NCBI GenBank assembly: GCA_015060015.1
Contig: SUZG01000002.1
Coordinates: forward strand, 119,726-183,725
Origin: Rikenellaceae bacterium
GTDB lineage: Bacteria; Bacteroidota; Bacteroidia; Bacteroidales; Rikenellaceae
Length of the DNA: 64,000 nt
Direction: 5' to 3'
In this document: positions 17,526-27,656 of the stretch, one piece after another
Layout: each line of letters opens with the position of its first letter
How positions within the stretch are numbered: the first letter of the stretch is position 1
Notes under the pieces: generated by a model
Database searches by the model: none
What the model was told of the DNA's origin: nothing
Seen by the model: only the letters and a program-made list of their open reading frames with translations
Made by a program: the position numbers and the translations under genes

Positions 17526-18851
17526 TTAGTTCTCCTGTGCAAGCTTTGCGAACTCATCAGCCGACACAGCCTTGGTAGTAACCTTCACCTGTGACTTAAC
17601 ATACTCTACAACCTTTACCTCGTAGAGCTTCTCGTAAATCTTCTGTGCCTGCTCCTTGTTCTCCAAAATCTGCTTTGAGAAGTTTGCAATCATCTCCTCG
17701 GGAGCAGAAGGCATACCATACTGTGCGAACTGTGCCTTTGCAAACTCCTTTGCCTCGGCCTCGGCCTCCTCGGCTGATACTGTGAGGTTTGCACTCTGGA
17801 TGTAGTGCTTCTGCAAGTAGTTCCAAGTGAACATCTGTACGAAGCCTGCAAAATCCTTCTCAATCTCCTCCTTTGAGAACTTGCCCTCGTTGATTACATA
17901 CAACCAACGCTTCAAGAACTCCTCGGGCATCTGCAACGCAGCCTTCTCCATAAGGAAGTTGCGGACACGGATAGTGAAGAGGTAATCAGACTCGCGAGCA
18001 AGCTCCTTCTCAATCTCCGCAGAGAGGAAAGCATTCAGCTCCTCCTCACTCTTAACGTCGCCTGCGGGGAACGCCATCTTGAAGAACTCCTCATTAAGCT
18101 CGGGATTAGCGAACTGACGAATCTGCTTAATCTCCAATGAGAATGCAGGATTTACACCCTCCAACTCGTCCTCCTTAACCTGAAGAATAGAGGCACGCTG
18201 TGTAGCAGATGGGTAAAGCTCGTTGATGTTCACATCCATCTTATCGCCAACCTTCTTACCGATGAAAGGCTTACGCTGCTCGTCGTTCATTGAGATAAGG
18301 CCTACATAAGCATCCTCGATACGCATATCGCCATTGTCAAGTACAACAGTCAAAGCCTCGTCCTTCTTAACCTTCTTGACATCTACCAAACGACCATAGC
18401 GACGCAAGTAGTTATCCTTGTAACCATCGAGCATCTTCTTATCAACCTTGATAGTGTTGTAAACGAGCTTATCCTTTGCCGAGAGTGCTACATCCACCTT
18501 GGGAGCCTCACCAATCTCAAACATAAACTCGTGCTCGGTGTTATTCTCGAAATCGAAGTCGCCCTGCTCCTCTGATGGGATAACATCGCCTACATAGTCG
18601 ATATTCTCCTTCTGCAAGTACTCGAATACAGAGTTTGAAGCCAACTTATAAGCCTGCTCTGCAACTACACCCTTGCCGTACATCTTGCGAACTACGCCCA
18701 TAGGCACCATACCCGGACGGAAACCGGGAATATTGGCCTTACGCTTATACTCACGCAGAGCCTTCTCTACACTTTCGCCATAGTCAGCCTCGCCAACAAC
18801 AACCTTCAATACCGAGGTACCTACCTCACGCTGTTCTCTTGTAATTTTCAT
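17526..18851 (-). CDS. tig: Trigger factor
   Basis: A 441-residue ribosome-associated chaperone. The ribosome-docking signature reads GFRPGMVPMGVV (about residues 41-52), matching the canonical GFRxGxxP loop. A middle domain corresponding to the FKBP-type region is divergent, and the C-terminal arms are helical and charged. Codon use is that of a highly expressed gene. It has its own -7 box (18907-18914) and precedes clpP and clpX on the same strand, linking folding of nascent chains with ClpXP quality control. Confidence 0.95.
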   Translation of the reverse strand: MKITREQREVGTSVLKVVVGEADYGESVEKALREYKRKANIPGFRPGMVPMGVVRKMYGKGVVAEQAYKLASNSVFEYLQKENIDYVGDVIPSEEQGDFDFENNTEHEFMFEIGEAPKVDVALSAKDKLVYNTIKVDKKMLDGYKDNYLRRYGRLVDVKKVKKDEALTVVLDNGDMRIEDAYVGLISMNDEQRKPFIGKKVGDKMDVNINELYPSATQRASILQVKEDELEGVNPAFSLEIKQIRQFANPELNEEFFKMAFPAGDVKSEEELNAFLSAEIEKELARESDYLFTIRVRNFLMEKAALQMPEEFLKRWLYVINEGKFSKEEIEKDFAGFVQMFTWNYLQKHYIQSANLTVSAEEAEAEAKEFAKAQFAQYGMPSAPEEMIANFSKQILENKEQAQKIYEKLYEVKVVEYVKSQVKVTTKAVSADEFAKLAQEN

Positions 18852-18906
18852 AGTTTGCGGTTAATTATTTATTATTTTCAATCTTTCAAATTTTCAATTC
18901 GGAGTG

Positions 18907-18914
18907 CAAAGGTA
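18907..18914 (-). promoter_or_regulatory. -7 promoter box of tig
   Basis: TACCTTTG on the minus strand fits TAnnTTTG and would give a leader of about 50 nt. No TTTG element lies at the expected upstream distance. Confidence 0.5.
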
Positions 18915-18929
18915 ATAAATTTTAATTTA

Positions 18930-20066
18930 TTAGCGTGCATTTATCGCAATTTTATTCGTTCCCCCTATGCGATACTCCCTTTTACGGTAGAGTTGATCGC
19001 GTAGTTGTGGTGTAAAGCCCGCCTCACGAATAGCCTTTTGAATACCCTCGGCATCGAACTCATTGTGGGCTCCGGCACTCGACACCACATTCTCCTCAAT
19101 CATAATCGAGCCCATATCGTTTGCTCCGCTATGAAGAGCAAGTTGTGCCGTAGGTTTTCCCACCGTCAGCCACGAAGCCTGAATATTGCGTATATTATTT
19201 AAAATCAAGCGGCTTACTGCGATTATACGAATATATTCCAGCGGCGAGAAATGCGACTTGACACCCTCCTGCTCCAAACGGGTTCCCGTAGAGCGGAAAA
19301 TCCACGGAATGAAGGCTATAAAGCCCCAGTTCCCTTCGGGACACGCCGCCTGCAAATCGCGTATTGCCAGCAGATGATCCACCCTCTGACGCGGCGACTC
19401 AACATGGCCGTACATCATCGTCGCCGAGGTCGGCAGATTCATCAAATGAGCCTCGTGCATTACATCCAGCCACTCCCTCGCAGAAGGTTTGGCAGGAGAG
19501 ATCGCACGGCGGACATCCTCGTTCAAAATCTCGGCTCCGGCACCGGGCAGAGAGTCCAGACCGGCAGCCACCAGACGCTGCAAGGCCTCACGCGGAGTGA
19601 GATTGCTAATCTTCGCTATATGAGCAACTTCGGGAGCTCCTAATGCGTGCAGACGTACTTGCGGATAGAGGCTTTTCAGTGTCGTGAACAACTCCTCGTA
19701 AAACTCTATTCCGAGCTTCGGATGCAGACCTCCCTGCAACAGCAATTGGTCGCCACCCAGCTCCAGCATACGGTCAATCTTCTGGCGATACTCGTCAATC
19801 GTCGTGATGAAGGCCCTCTCTGTCTGATGTGGCTTGCAATGAAAATTGCAGAACTTGCACCCCGAAATGCAGACATTCGTAATATTCACATTGCGGTCTA
19901 TCTGCCACGTAACCACATCACTATCTGGCACAACCGCACGACGCACCTCGTCGGCCGTCATAGCAAGTCTCTCCAAAGGAGCCTCCTCCCACAACCAATA
20001 GGCCTCCTCTCGCGATAGTGTTACCCTATCACGTGCCTTTGCGAATATCTCATTCTGTCGGCTCAT
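18930..20066 (-). CDS. mqnC: Cyclic dehypoxanthinyl futalosine synthase (MqnC)
   Basis: A 378-residue radical SAM enzyme with the cluster motif C66-x3-C70-x2-C73 in NVCISGCKFCNF. The later motifs SLPGAGAEIL and GANDMGSIMIEENVVSSAGA fit MqnC, which cyclises dehypoxanthine futalosine in the futalosine route to menaquinone, better than MqnE or CofH. Its start overlaps the stop of the RNase R gene by 4 bp, so the two are coupled. Finding it suggests this organism makes menaquinone through futalosine; the other mqn genes are not in the window. Confidence 0.88.
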   Translation of the reverse strand: MSRQNEIFAKARDRVTLSREEAYWLWEEAPLERLAMTADEVRRAVVPDSDVVTWQIDRNVNITNVCISGCKFCNFHCKPHQTERAFITTIDEYRQKIDRMLELGGDQLLLQGGLHPKLGIEFYEELFTTLKSLYPQVRLHALGAPEVAHIAKISNLTPREALQRLVAAGLDSLPGAGAEILNEDVRRAISPAKPSAREWLDVMHEAHLMNLPTSATMMYGHVESPRQRVDHLLAIRDLQAACPEGNWGFIAFIPWIFRSTGTRLEQEGVKSHFSPLEYIRIIAVSRLILNNIRNIQASWLTVGKPTAQLALHSGANDMGSIMIEENVVSSAGAHNEFDAEGIQKAIREAGFTPQLRDQLYRKREYRIGGTNKIAINAR

Positions 20067-22243
20067 CGTTTGGCACTTACTATAAGTTCAAAATCGAGTG
20101 TGCGGCGACGCATATCAACGCCCTTCACGCGAATCCACACCTCATCGCCAAAGGTTATACGGCGACCCGTACGCTGTCCGACAACCTCAAAACGGGCATC
20201 ATCATAGACATAGTAGTCACCCTCGATATCTCGCAGGTAGGCCATACCCTCGATATGGGTATCGTTCAGTTCGACATATATGCCCCACTCACTCATACCC
20301 GAAACGTGGCCCTTGAACATCTCACCAATCTTATCCTGCATAAACTCCACCATCTTATACTTGACAGAGGCTCTTTCGGCATCCGATGCAATGACCTCTC
20401 TCTCGGATGAGTGTACGCACTGCGACTCCAGCTCTCGCTTGTCAGCCGACTTACCCTCGGCCAGATAGCGGGCCAAAAGGCGATGTACCATCATATCGGG
20501 ATAACGGCGAATAGGCGATGTGAAGTGTGTATAGTATTTGAATGCAAGGCCATAATGCCCAACGTTATCGGTCGTATAGAAGGCCTTGGCCATACTTCGC
20601 ACGGCAAGCGACGATATAGCATTCTCCTCGGGGCGACCCTTCACCTCCGAGATAAGTTTGTTGAGAGCCTTGGCCACAGAACGCCCCTTTGTAGCTCGGA
20701 ACTGATAGCCGAAACGCAGAACGAAATCACGGAAACGACCCAGCTTATCCTCACTCGGCTCATCGTGCACACGATAGACCATCGAACGCTGCACCTTGCG
20801 ACCCTTCTCCTCGCGTGCCGAGCAAAACTCCGCCACACGACGATTGGCCAAGAGCATAAACTCCTCAATCATCTGATTGGCCTCCTTCTGCTCTTTGGTA
20901 TAGACGCCAAGCGGCTTGCCCTTCTCATCGAGAATAAACTTGAACTCGGCCCTCTCAAAGCTTACAGCACCCGCCTTGAAACGATCCTTTCGCAGGGTCT
21001 GTGCAAGGCGATTCATCACGCCAATCTCCTCGGCATAGTCGCCCACGCCCGTCTCTATGCGAGCCTGTGCCTCGGCATAGGTAAAGCGTCTGTCTGAATA
21101 GATGACCGTACGGCCAAACCACTCCTCCAGAACATCGGCATTGTCGTTCATCTTAAACACTGCCGAGAATGCCAGCTTCTCCTCATTGGGGCGTAACGAA
21201 CAGAGGTCGTTACACAACCTCTCGGGCAGCATAGGAACCGTTCTATCAACCAGATAGACCGATGTACCTCTCTCCTGTGCCTCGCAATCGACTATCGAGC
21301 CGGGACGGACATAGTGTGTGACATCGGCAATATGGACACCCACCTCCCAGAAGCCATCGTCGGTGCGACGAATTGACAACGCATCGTCAAAGTCCTTGGC
21401 ATCGGCAGGGTCCACCGTAAAGGTTGTGACATCGCGGAAATCGCGACGTGTGGCGTAGTCTGCCTCTGTGATTGTTCCATCTATGGCGTTGGCTGCCTCC
21501 TCAACCTCTCGTTCAAACTTATACGGGAGGTCATACTCGGCCAATATGGCGTGCATCTCGGTATCGTTATCGCCCACAGGGCCCAACACATCGGTTATGA
21601 CACCTCGCGGACTCTTGTCGCCCTCACGCCAGTCGGTAATACGGAAAACAACCTTGTCGCCATCGTTCACTCGCGGATACTCCTTGCGAGAGAAGAATAT
21701 ATCCATCGGCAACTTGCGTGAGTCGGGCTGAACAAAGATAGCCGAACGGCTAACCTCCGCCACACCGACATACTGTTTACGACTGCGTTCCAGTACCCGC
21801 AGAACAGCTCCCTCGGGGTTATCGCCCTCCCGTTGCGAGGGTCGATGCAGAGCAACCTCAACCTTATCGCCATCCAGGGCGAAATTGGTGTTGCGGTGGT
21901 TGATATATATATCGCTATCCAGCTCCTCAACCCTGACATAGGCAGCTCCCGAACCCACCATATCGACAATGCCCACATAACGGGGCAACTGCTCCATCGA
22001 GAGTTGGTATTTGTCGTGGCCGTGTCGTACTACCACTCCACTCTCAACCAATGCCTCAACAATATCACGCACCACATAACGGGCATCGCGTGAATTACCG
22101 CCAGAGGCAGCCACCAGTTGCTTGATTGAGAATATTCTGTCAGGAAACTCCCTGAACATATTTACGACAAAGGCAGCACGCACCTCTCTTACATCGCGTG
22201 AGCTGCCACTATTTTGTCGCGTATTTTTCTTTCGTGCTTTCAT
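20063..22243 (-). CDS. rnr: Ribonuclease R
   Basis: A 726-residue RNase II/R-family 3'-5' exoribonuclease. Cold-shock-like domains occupy the N-terminal third, and the catalytic RNB domain carries DPADAKDFDDALSIR with the metal-binding aspartates. The C-terminal S1 domain has GHVSGMSEWGIYVELNDT. It degrades structured RNA, rRNA fragments and tmRNA-tagged messages in bacteria studied. The start overlaps the stop of the amidohydrolase by 4 bp, and mqnC overlaps its stop by 4 bp. Confidence 0.95.
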   Translation of the reverse strand: MKARKKNTRQNSGSSRDVREVRAAFVVNMFREFPDRIFSIKQLVAASGGNSRDARYVVRDIVEALVESGVVVRHGHDKYQLSMEQLPRYVGIVDMVGSGAAYVRVEELDSDIYINHRNTNFALDGDKVEVALHRPSQREGDNPEGAVLRVLERSRKQYVGVAEVSRSAIFVQPDSRKLPMDIFFSRKEYPRVNDGDKVVFRITDWREGDKSPRGVITDVLGPVGDNDTEMHAILAEYDLPYKFEREVEEAANAIDGTITEADYATRRDFRDVTTFTVDPADAKDFDDALSIRRTDDGFWEVGVHIADVTHYVRPGSIVDCEAQERGTSVYLVDRTVPMLPERLCNDLCSLRPNEEKLAFSAVFKMNDNADVLEEWFGRTVIYSDRRFTYAEAQARIETGVGDYAEEIGVMNRLAQTLRKDRFKAGAVSFERAEFKFILDEKGKPLGVYTKEQKEANQMIEEFMLLANRRVAEFCSAREEKGRKVQRSMVYRVHDEPSEDKLGRFRDFVLRFGYQFRATKGRSVAKALNKLISEVKGRPEENAISSLAVRSMAKAFYTTDNVGHYGLAFKYYTHFTSPIRRYPDMMVHRLLARYLAEGKSADKRELESQCVHSSEREVIASDAERASVKYKMVEFMQDKIGEMFKGHVSGMSEWGIYVELNDTHIEGMAYLRDIEGDYYVYDDARFEVVGQRTGRRITFGDEVWIRVKGVDMRRRTLDFELIVSAKR

Positions 22244-23346
22244 CGATTCAAAATATTAAGTGCGAGCATAGTCATAAACTCCTCGCCAACCTCCAAAGCC
22301 CTCTCATCGGGCAGAAACAGTGCGGTATGAGCCCGTCCCGACTCCTTGCCGACTCCCAGGCGATAGAACAGCGACGGGTAGATATGGGTATAAAAGCCAA
22401 AGTCCTCCGCCGTAGGTCGTCTATCCAGATCCACAACCTTAAAGCCATTACTACCGGCCAGCAGCATCGCCTCGTATGTTAGCTGCTTATCGTTCTCAAC
22501 GCAAGGATAGCCATCGCCGAGATTCATATCTATCTCGACATCATACTTGTACTCTATCTCCTCCACTACGCCTGCTATCATATCCTTCACCCGCTGACGC
22601 AGTTTTTCGTCAAAGGTACGCATCGTGCCATCGCATATTGCCACCTCGGGAATGACATTTGTAGCACCCTCGGCCACTACATTACCGATAGAGACCACGC
22701 ACACATCACTATTGAAGGTATTCAGACGCAGTATCAGGTCAGAGATTGCCACCACAGGGTCTTTGATTCTCTCCCGCATAGCAGCGTGGCCGCCAACACC
22801 CCTGACCTTGAAATGAAGTTCATCGGCCGAGGCCATAAACTTACCCGGACAAAAGCCTATCTCGCCGACTTCAAGGTCGGAATCAACGTGCTCGCCAATT
22901 ACGGCAGCGACCTTATAGCCCTCGAACGGATTCTCCTCCAACACCTTGCGGGCTCCTCCCGGGTTCAACTCCTCTCCCGGCTGAAATAGGCCAAACAGCG
23001 TACCTTCAAAGTCGGGATTGGCCTGCAAACGACGCAAAACGCCAAACAATACAGCTGCGTGGCAGTCATGTCCGCAAGCGTGCATAACACCCTCATTCTG
23101 TGAGGCGAACTCCACACCCGTCATCTCGCTTACGGGCAGAGCATCAATATCGGCCCGCAGCACCACACATCGTTGGTGATTACCACGACGGCCCTCAATG
23201 CGAGCCAGCACGCCCGTAGTGGCTATCGGTCGATGCCCAATGCCCAATGCATCCAATTGCTCGGCAATAAATTGAGCCGTACAATGCTCCTCAAACGAGA
23301 GCTCGGGATGACGATGTAATTCTCGGCGAAACTCCTTCGTATCCAT
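22240..23346 (-). CDS. M20 family amidohydrolase (N-acyl-amino-acid hydrolase type)
   Basis: A 368-residue M20D-type metallohydrolase. RRELHRHPELSFEE lies at the N terminus, the metal ligands appear in MHACGHDCHAAV, and FQPGEELNPGGA follows, all typical of hippurate/N-acyl-amino-acid/indole-acetyl-amino-acid hydrolases. I start at the ATG at 23346 (MDTKEFRREL); the 37 codons upstream are in frame but overlap the neighbouring gene and are not family-like. The substrate cannot be told. It is coupled to the RNase R gene. Confidence 0.88.
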   Translation of the reverse strand: MDTKEFRRELHRHPELSFEEHCTAQFIAEQLDALGIGHRPIATTGVLARIEGRRGNHQRCVVLRADIDALPVSEMTGVEFASQNEGVMHACGHDCHAAVLFGVLRRLQANPDFEGTLFGLFQPGEELNPGGARKVLEENPFEGYKVAAVIGEHVDSDLEVGEIGFCPGKFMASADELHFKVRGVGGHAAMRERIKDPVVAISDLILRLNTFNSDVCVVSIGNVVAEGATNVIPEVAICDGTMRTFDEKLRQRVKDMIAGVVEEIEYKYDVEIDMNLGDGYPCVENDKQLTYEAMLLAGSNGFKVVDLDRRPTAEDFGFYTHIYPSLFYRLGVGKESGRAHTALFLPDERALEVGEEFMTMLALNILNR

Positions 23347-23365
23347 AACTTTATCTTTTATCAAT

Positions 23366-24247
23366 CTATTTTTCAAACTTACGTCCACGCCAGCGTGCCG
23401 CCGCCTTTGCAATGCCGGCAATGTGTGCCGGAGTTGTACCACAGCAACCGCCCGCAATATTAAGCATCGCCGAACGACACAGCTGTTCCATATCCTTTAC
23501 ATATCGCGTCATCGGCATCGGAGGCTGACCTACCGACGGATATGCTATGATTGGTTTCTTTGTGGCTGCTGCCAACGCCTTCAAAGCACTCTCCAACGGT
23601 TTGACACCATTCGCACAGTTAAACCCGACCACCGCAATCTCCTCCATAGGCAGTTTTTCGAAGAATGCCGCAATGGTGGCACCCGAAGCTACACGTCCCT
23701 CCATACGGGCAAGAACCGCAGAGACAATGATTGGGATATTCTTATCCTGACGACGCACCTCCTCAATCGCCACCGTAGCATTAACTGCATCGGTAACGGT
23801 CTCTATAAGTATCATATCCACACCGCCATCGAGCAAACCCCTCACCACATCGGCATAGGCCGCAGCGACATCTTCACGCTTGACATCATTTGCGAGTGTG
23901 AGGTTTCGCGTTGTGGGGCCCACAGAGCCTGCCACATAGCGAGGTTTCTCGGCCGTAGTATATCTGTCAGCCGCCTGACGGGCCAGCTTCGCACCCGCCA
24001 GCGACAACTCATAGGAACGCGACTGCAAACCATAAGGCTCCAAGCACAGAGCATCGGCACAAGTGGTGTTGGTCGTGATAATATCGGCACCCGCCTCCAA
24101 ATACTCCGTATGGATAGCCTCCACCAAAGCAGCGTTCTCCACATTACACTGCTCCAAAGCACCCTTTGCACCCTTTGCGATGAGTGCCGTACCCATTGCT
24201 CCGTCAAGGGTCAATATCTTATCGGCAAGAGCCTTCAATAACTCCAT
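23366..24247 (-). CDS. Homocysteine S-methyltransferase family protein
   Basis: A 293-residue TIM-barrel protein matching the homocysteine-binding domain of MetH/BHMT. It starts with ILTLDGAMGTALIAKG, continues with GADIITTNTTCA, and carries the zinc-ligand cysteines in VGFNCANG and GGCCGTTPAHI. No cobalamin- or folate-binding domain is attached, so it is either a stand-alone methyltransferase using a small methyl donor such as S-methylmethionine or betaine, or one half of a split methionine synthase. It is 2 bp from the cyclotransferase gene. Confidence 0.85.
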   Translation of the reverse strand: MELLKALADKILTLDGAMGTALIAKGAKGALEQCNVENAALVEAIHTEYLEAGADIITTNTTCADALCLEPYGLQSRSYELSLAGAKLARQAADRYTTAEKPRYVAGSVGPTTRNLTLANDVKREDVAAAYADVVRGLLDGGVDMILIETVTDAVNATVAIEEVRRQDKNIPIIVSAVLARMEGRVASGATIAAFFEKLPMEEIAVVGFNCANGVKPLESALKALAAATKKPIIAYPSVGQPPMPMTRYVKDMEQLCRSAMLNIAGGCCGTTPAHIAGIAKAAARWRGRKFEK

Positions 24248-24249
24248 AG

Positions 24250-25041
24250 CTACTCTGCTTTTACAATCTCTACCTCAAAAAGCGTGGGCCAACGCTTACC
24301 CGTTACGAAAATACGGCCCGTTGCCTTATCGTAGGCAATACCATTAAATACATCGGTATCCTGCTCTATCTCCTGTCGCGACAGCAGACCATCAAAATTC
24401 ACGATACCCTCAACAACTCCCGTCGTAGGCTCAATGATGACTACATAGTTGGTCGTATATACATTAGCCCATATCTTACCATCAATCCACTCCAATTCGT
24501 TGAGGAAATTGACCGCCTCGCCACGCATCGTAACGACAATCGTCGCCTCACGTTTGAATGTTGTGGGATTGACACGGAAGATTCGTTCCGTACCGTCCGA
24601 CATATAGAGGCTCTGGCCATCACTCGTAAGGCCCCAGCCCTCGCCCGGATAACGCACATCCTGCAACTTCTCGCCCTTGCGATTGTAGATATGTACGGTA
24701 TTATTGGTCCATGTGAGCTGATAGACCGTATCGCCAAGAATGGTGATACCCTCGCCGAACTCGCTTTTCGGAAGGCGTGCCAGCACTTCGGCTCGGCCAC
24801 TCTCCAAATCTACCTTCTGCAATACCGACTCGCCCCACTCTCCTGTACCTTCCCACAACTCGCCATCGACAAACTGCAAGCCCTGTGTATAGCTGCTACG
24901 CAGGTGGGGATATGATGCCTTGATACGATAGCCATATTGCGTTGGTTCAACGGGTATAACCGTCGTACTCTTCTTCTTGGGTTGAGAGCCACATCCCACA
25001 GCCAGCGAAAGGAGTATAAATGTCAATAGAATATTCTTCAT
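24250..25041 (-). CDS. Glutaminyl-peptide cyclotransferase, lipoprotein
   Basis: A 263-residue lipoprotein (MKNILLTFILLSLAVGC, lipobox Cys near residue 17) with the five-bladed propeller of the plant/bacterial glutaminyl cyclase family. Recognisable stretches are YTQGLQFVDGELWEGTGEWG, FGEGITILGDTVYQLTW and NELEWIDGKIWANVY. It turns N-terminal Gln of exported proteins into pyroglutamate, a modification reported for many Bacteroidota envelope proteins cut behind Gln. The ATG at 25041 gives a proper signal peptide and sits about 20 bp after a -7 box (TATATTTG, 25063-25070). Confidence 0.88.
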   Translation of the reverse strand: MKNILLTFILLSLAVGCGSQPKKKSTTVIPVEPTQYGYRIKASYPHLRSSYTQGLQFVDGELWEGTGEWGESVLQKVDLESGRAEVLARLPKSEFGEGITILGDTVYQLTWTNNTVHIYNRKGEKLQDVRYPGEGWGLTSDGQSLYMSDGTERIFRVNPTTFKREATIVVTMRGEAVNFLNELEWIDGKIWANVYTTNYVVIIEPTTGVVEGIVNFDGLLSRQEIEQDTDVFNGIAYDKATGRIFVTGKRWPTLFEVEIVKAE

Positions 25042-25062
25042 AACAAAAAGCGTATTTGGAAA

Positions 25063-25070
25063 CAAATATA
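25063..25070 (-). promoter_or_regulatory. -7 promoter box of the cyclotransferase gene
   Basis: TATATTTG on the minus strand, with a weak upstream TTG at about 23 bp. It supports the start codon at 25041 (leader about 15 nt) and may drive the run through mqnC. Confidence 0.5.
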
Positions 25071-25179
25071 CATAAAATTCCGCAAACATTGTTCAACTTT
25101 CGTTCGAGAGTTTTTTCTATAAACACTTATGAGGCACAAAATGGCTCAAAACAAAGAGTGTGCAACTTATAATGACACG

Positions 25180-25214
25180 AAAAAAACAGAGTCTGCCCAT
25201 TAGGGACAGACTCT
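25180..25214 (-). terminator. Terminator of the V-ATPase operon
   Basis: On the minus strand, AGAGTCTGTCCC pairs with GGGCAGACTCT and is followed by a T run (A residues 25181-25186 on the plus strand). It lies about 85 bp past the subunit K stop codon. Confidence 0.85.
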
Positions 25215-25237
25215 ATTCTGTAAAATGTATTAAAGTT

Positions 25238-25290
25238 GTTTAGTCCGAGGCGTTTCAAGGCGAAATCACGCCGAAATAACCTCTCTAAAC
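25238..25290. repeat. Hairpin-prone repeat between the V-ATPase K gene and its terminator
   Basis: The ends GTTTAG (25238-25243) and CTAAAC (25285-25290) are inverted repeats, with an inner palindromic GGCGTTTC...GAAATCACGCC. One arm (GGTTATTTCGGCGT on the minus strand) resembles an arm of the repeats at 6402 and 48111. Relatedness is possible but weak. Confidence 0.35.
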
Positions 25291-25298
25291 CGTTTTAA

Positions 25299-25766
<468 letters not shown>

Positions 25767-25793
25767 TTAGTTTTTGTTTTTATTGTTTGTTAT

Positions 25794-27656
25794 CTATTTT
25801 TCGTCATTTTTCAATGGCTCAAAAGCTCGTGTTGTCATCTCAAAGCCCGCATTCTTATAGAACTCAACGAAGGTGAGTCGCATAGGGTGTACGAACGATG
25901 AAATAGACGACATAAAGAGGTTGATACCGTGACCAATCAAAAGGATTACGGTAGCACCCAAAATCTGGAAGATGGTACCTACTCCGAAATCGCCGATACC
26001 CTCCGAAAGGCCTGTAAGACCAAGTGCCAAAGAGTTGAACACCTGTGCCAACACACCACCCGAAAGACCGATAGCGAAGAGACGGATATATGAGAGTACA
26101 TCACTCAACAGACCGGTGATATTATTATAGGTGTCCCACAAGCCGCCGGCGAAGTTGATAATCGGATTACGCTTCACATCACTCAGGAACAGCATCAAAA
26201 CCGCACCTATGCCCAATGCGACATAGAACGCCGTAGATGATGTTGTAAAGCCCGGAATAACCCACGCGGGATTCAGCATCTGCAAACCACCTGCAAGGCA
26301 AGCCGAGAGCAAGATGATAAACCATCCCAACTGTGCGAATACCGAAGTAATACCGAAATATCTGGCCTTGAAGCAGATATTCAAGAACATACCGAACAAA
26401 ATCTGCACGACACCCAACGCCAAAGCCAGCGTAAAGAACTGATTCTGGAAGTCAAGGAACGGCGATTCGGCAATGCTCTCATAGCCCAGCATATCGGGGA
26501 TACTCATACCGAACAATGAGCCGGTATAGAGACCGAACAAGGTAGTTGCTCCACCGCAAATCATAGTAAGCGAAGCCGCCTGACGCATTGACTTACCACC
26601 CTTCAAGAAGAGTGCAAGACCCAACGCAAAGAGAATAGCACCATAACCTGCATCGTTCAAGCATATTGCAAAGAACAACATATAGAACGGAGCAAAGAAA
26701 GGCGTCAAATCCAATGTTCCATACTTCGGCAAGGCGTACATACCACCGATAAGCTCAAACAAGCGTGCAAAACGGTTGTTCTTCAACTTAACCGGAGTAT
26801 CGTCCTTCTCGGTAGGATTGCTCTTGATATAGACCACATTGGGATACTCCTCCAACAGAGCATCAACCTCCTTTGAACGGTCGGCCTCGGCCCAACCCTC
26901 CATAACAACGAGTGAGCCATCGGCAGCCTCCTCGGCGGTACCGCGAATCTTAACCTCCTGCAAGCGGTGGGTAAGCTTCGACAGCTCCTTCTCAATCAAC
27001 TCAACACTCTTGGCACAACGCGACAACTCGGCATTCAGAGCCTCCGCCTGCTGACTTGCAGACTCGGCCTCCGCCTTCGATGCACGATAGTCCATCGCCG
27101 GCATCTTAATCTCCTGTGCGTCCAACGCAACCTCCTCATCGGCCTTCGCTACAACAACAAAATATACCGATGTAGAGCTGCGGCTAATCTCTACCAATGT
27201 GTGATTCTCGCCCCACGCAGCAACATTCTCATCGAAGTCGCCCGTCGAAGCGATGAAGTAACGCAACACTACACCTTGAGCAACGAGTTTGTCGCGGAAC
27301 TCCACAGAGAACTCTCCCCATGGCTCCAGCTCCTCACTCAACTTCTCCAAGCGTGCAACGTCGCCCAACAACGCACTCTTACGCTGCATAACATCAGTGT
27401 AAGCGTCAAATGCCTCCTCTCCTGTGGGATATGGCTTGGCATCCTGCTGCATCTGCTCACTCTCGGCAAACTCATTGAGCTGCTCGACAGCCTTGCGGCA
27501 ACGATCAATATCGCTTACCAACTGTCTGTCCTGCTCCTTGGGCTCCCAACCCGTAGTTGTGATATCCACAAGGCCCAACTCACGCAAGCGAGCTACAAAA
27601 TCATCACTCTGTGCTGCCAGCAACACAAAGTCGTAACGTGACATCTTTACTATCAT
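25794..27656 (-). CDS. ntpI: V-type ATPase subunit I (membrane stator)
   Basis: A 620-residue subunit I/a. The N-terminal ~320 residues are cytoplasmic, with coiled-coil segments (for example around residues 190-250), and form the peripheral stalk attachment. The C-terminal half has about seven to eight membrane helices, including a conserved Arg in LSYIRLFAIGLSGG that faces the rotor glutamate. It starts 4 bp inside the end of subunit D, so translation is coupled. Confidence 0.92.
   Translation of the reverse strand: MIVKMSRYDFVLLAAQSDDFVARLRELGLVDITTTGWEPKEQDRQLVSDIDRCRKAVEQLNEFAESEQMQQDAKPYPTGEEAFDAYTDVMQRKSALLGDVARLEKLSEELEPWGEFSVEFRDKLVAQGVVLRYFIASTGDFDENVAAWGENHTLVEISRSSTSVYFVVVAKADEEVALDAQEIKMPAMDYRASKAEAESASQQAEALNAELSRCAKSVELIEKELSKLTHRLQEVKIRGTAEEAADGSLVVMEGWAEADRSKEVDALLEEYPNVVYIKSNPTEKDDTPVKLKNNRFARLFELIGGMYALPKYGTLDLTPFFAPFYMLFFAICLNDAGYGAILFALGLALFLKGGKSMRQAASLTMICGGATTLFGLYTGSLFGMSIPDMLGYESIAESPFLDFQNQFFTLALALGVVQILFGMFLNICFKARYFGITSVFAQLGWFIILLSACLAGGLQMLNPAWVIPGFTTSSTAFYVALGIGAVLMLFLSDVKRNPIINFAGGLWDTYNNITGLLSDVLSYIRLFAIGLSGGVLAQVFNSLALGLTGLSEGIGDFGVGTIFQILGATVILLIGHGINLFMSSISSFVHPMRLTFVEFYKNAGFEMTTRAFEPLKNDEK

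Noticed and set aside
23346..23457. Upstream extension of the M20 amidohydrolase
   Set aside because: The extra 37 residues overlap the homocysteine methyltransferase-like gene and do not match the family N terminus.
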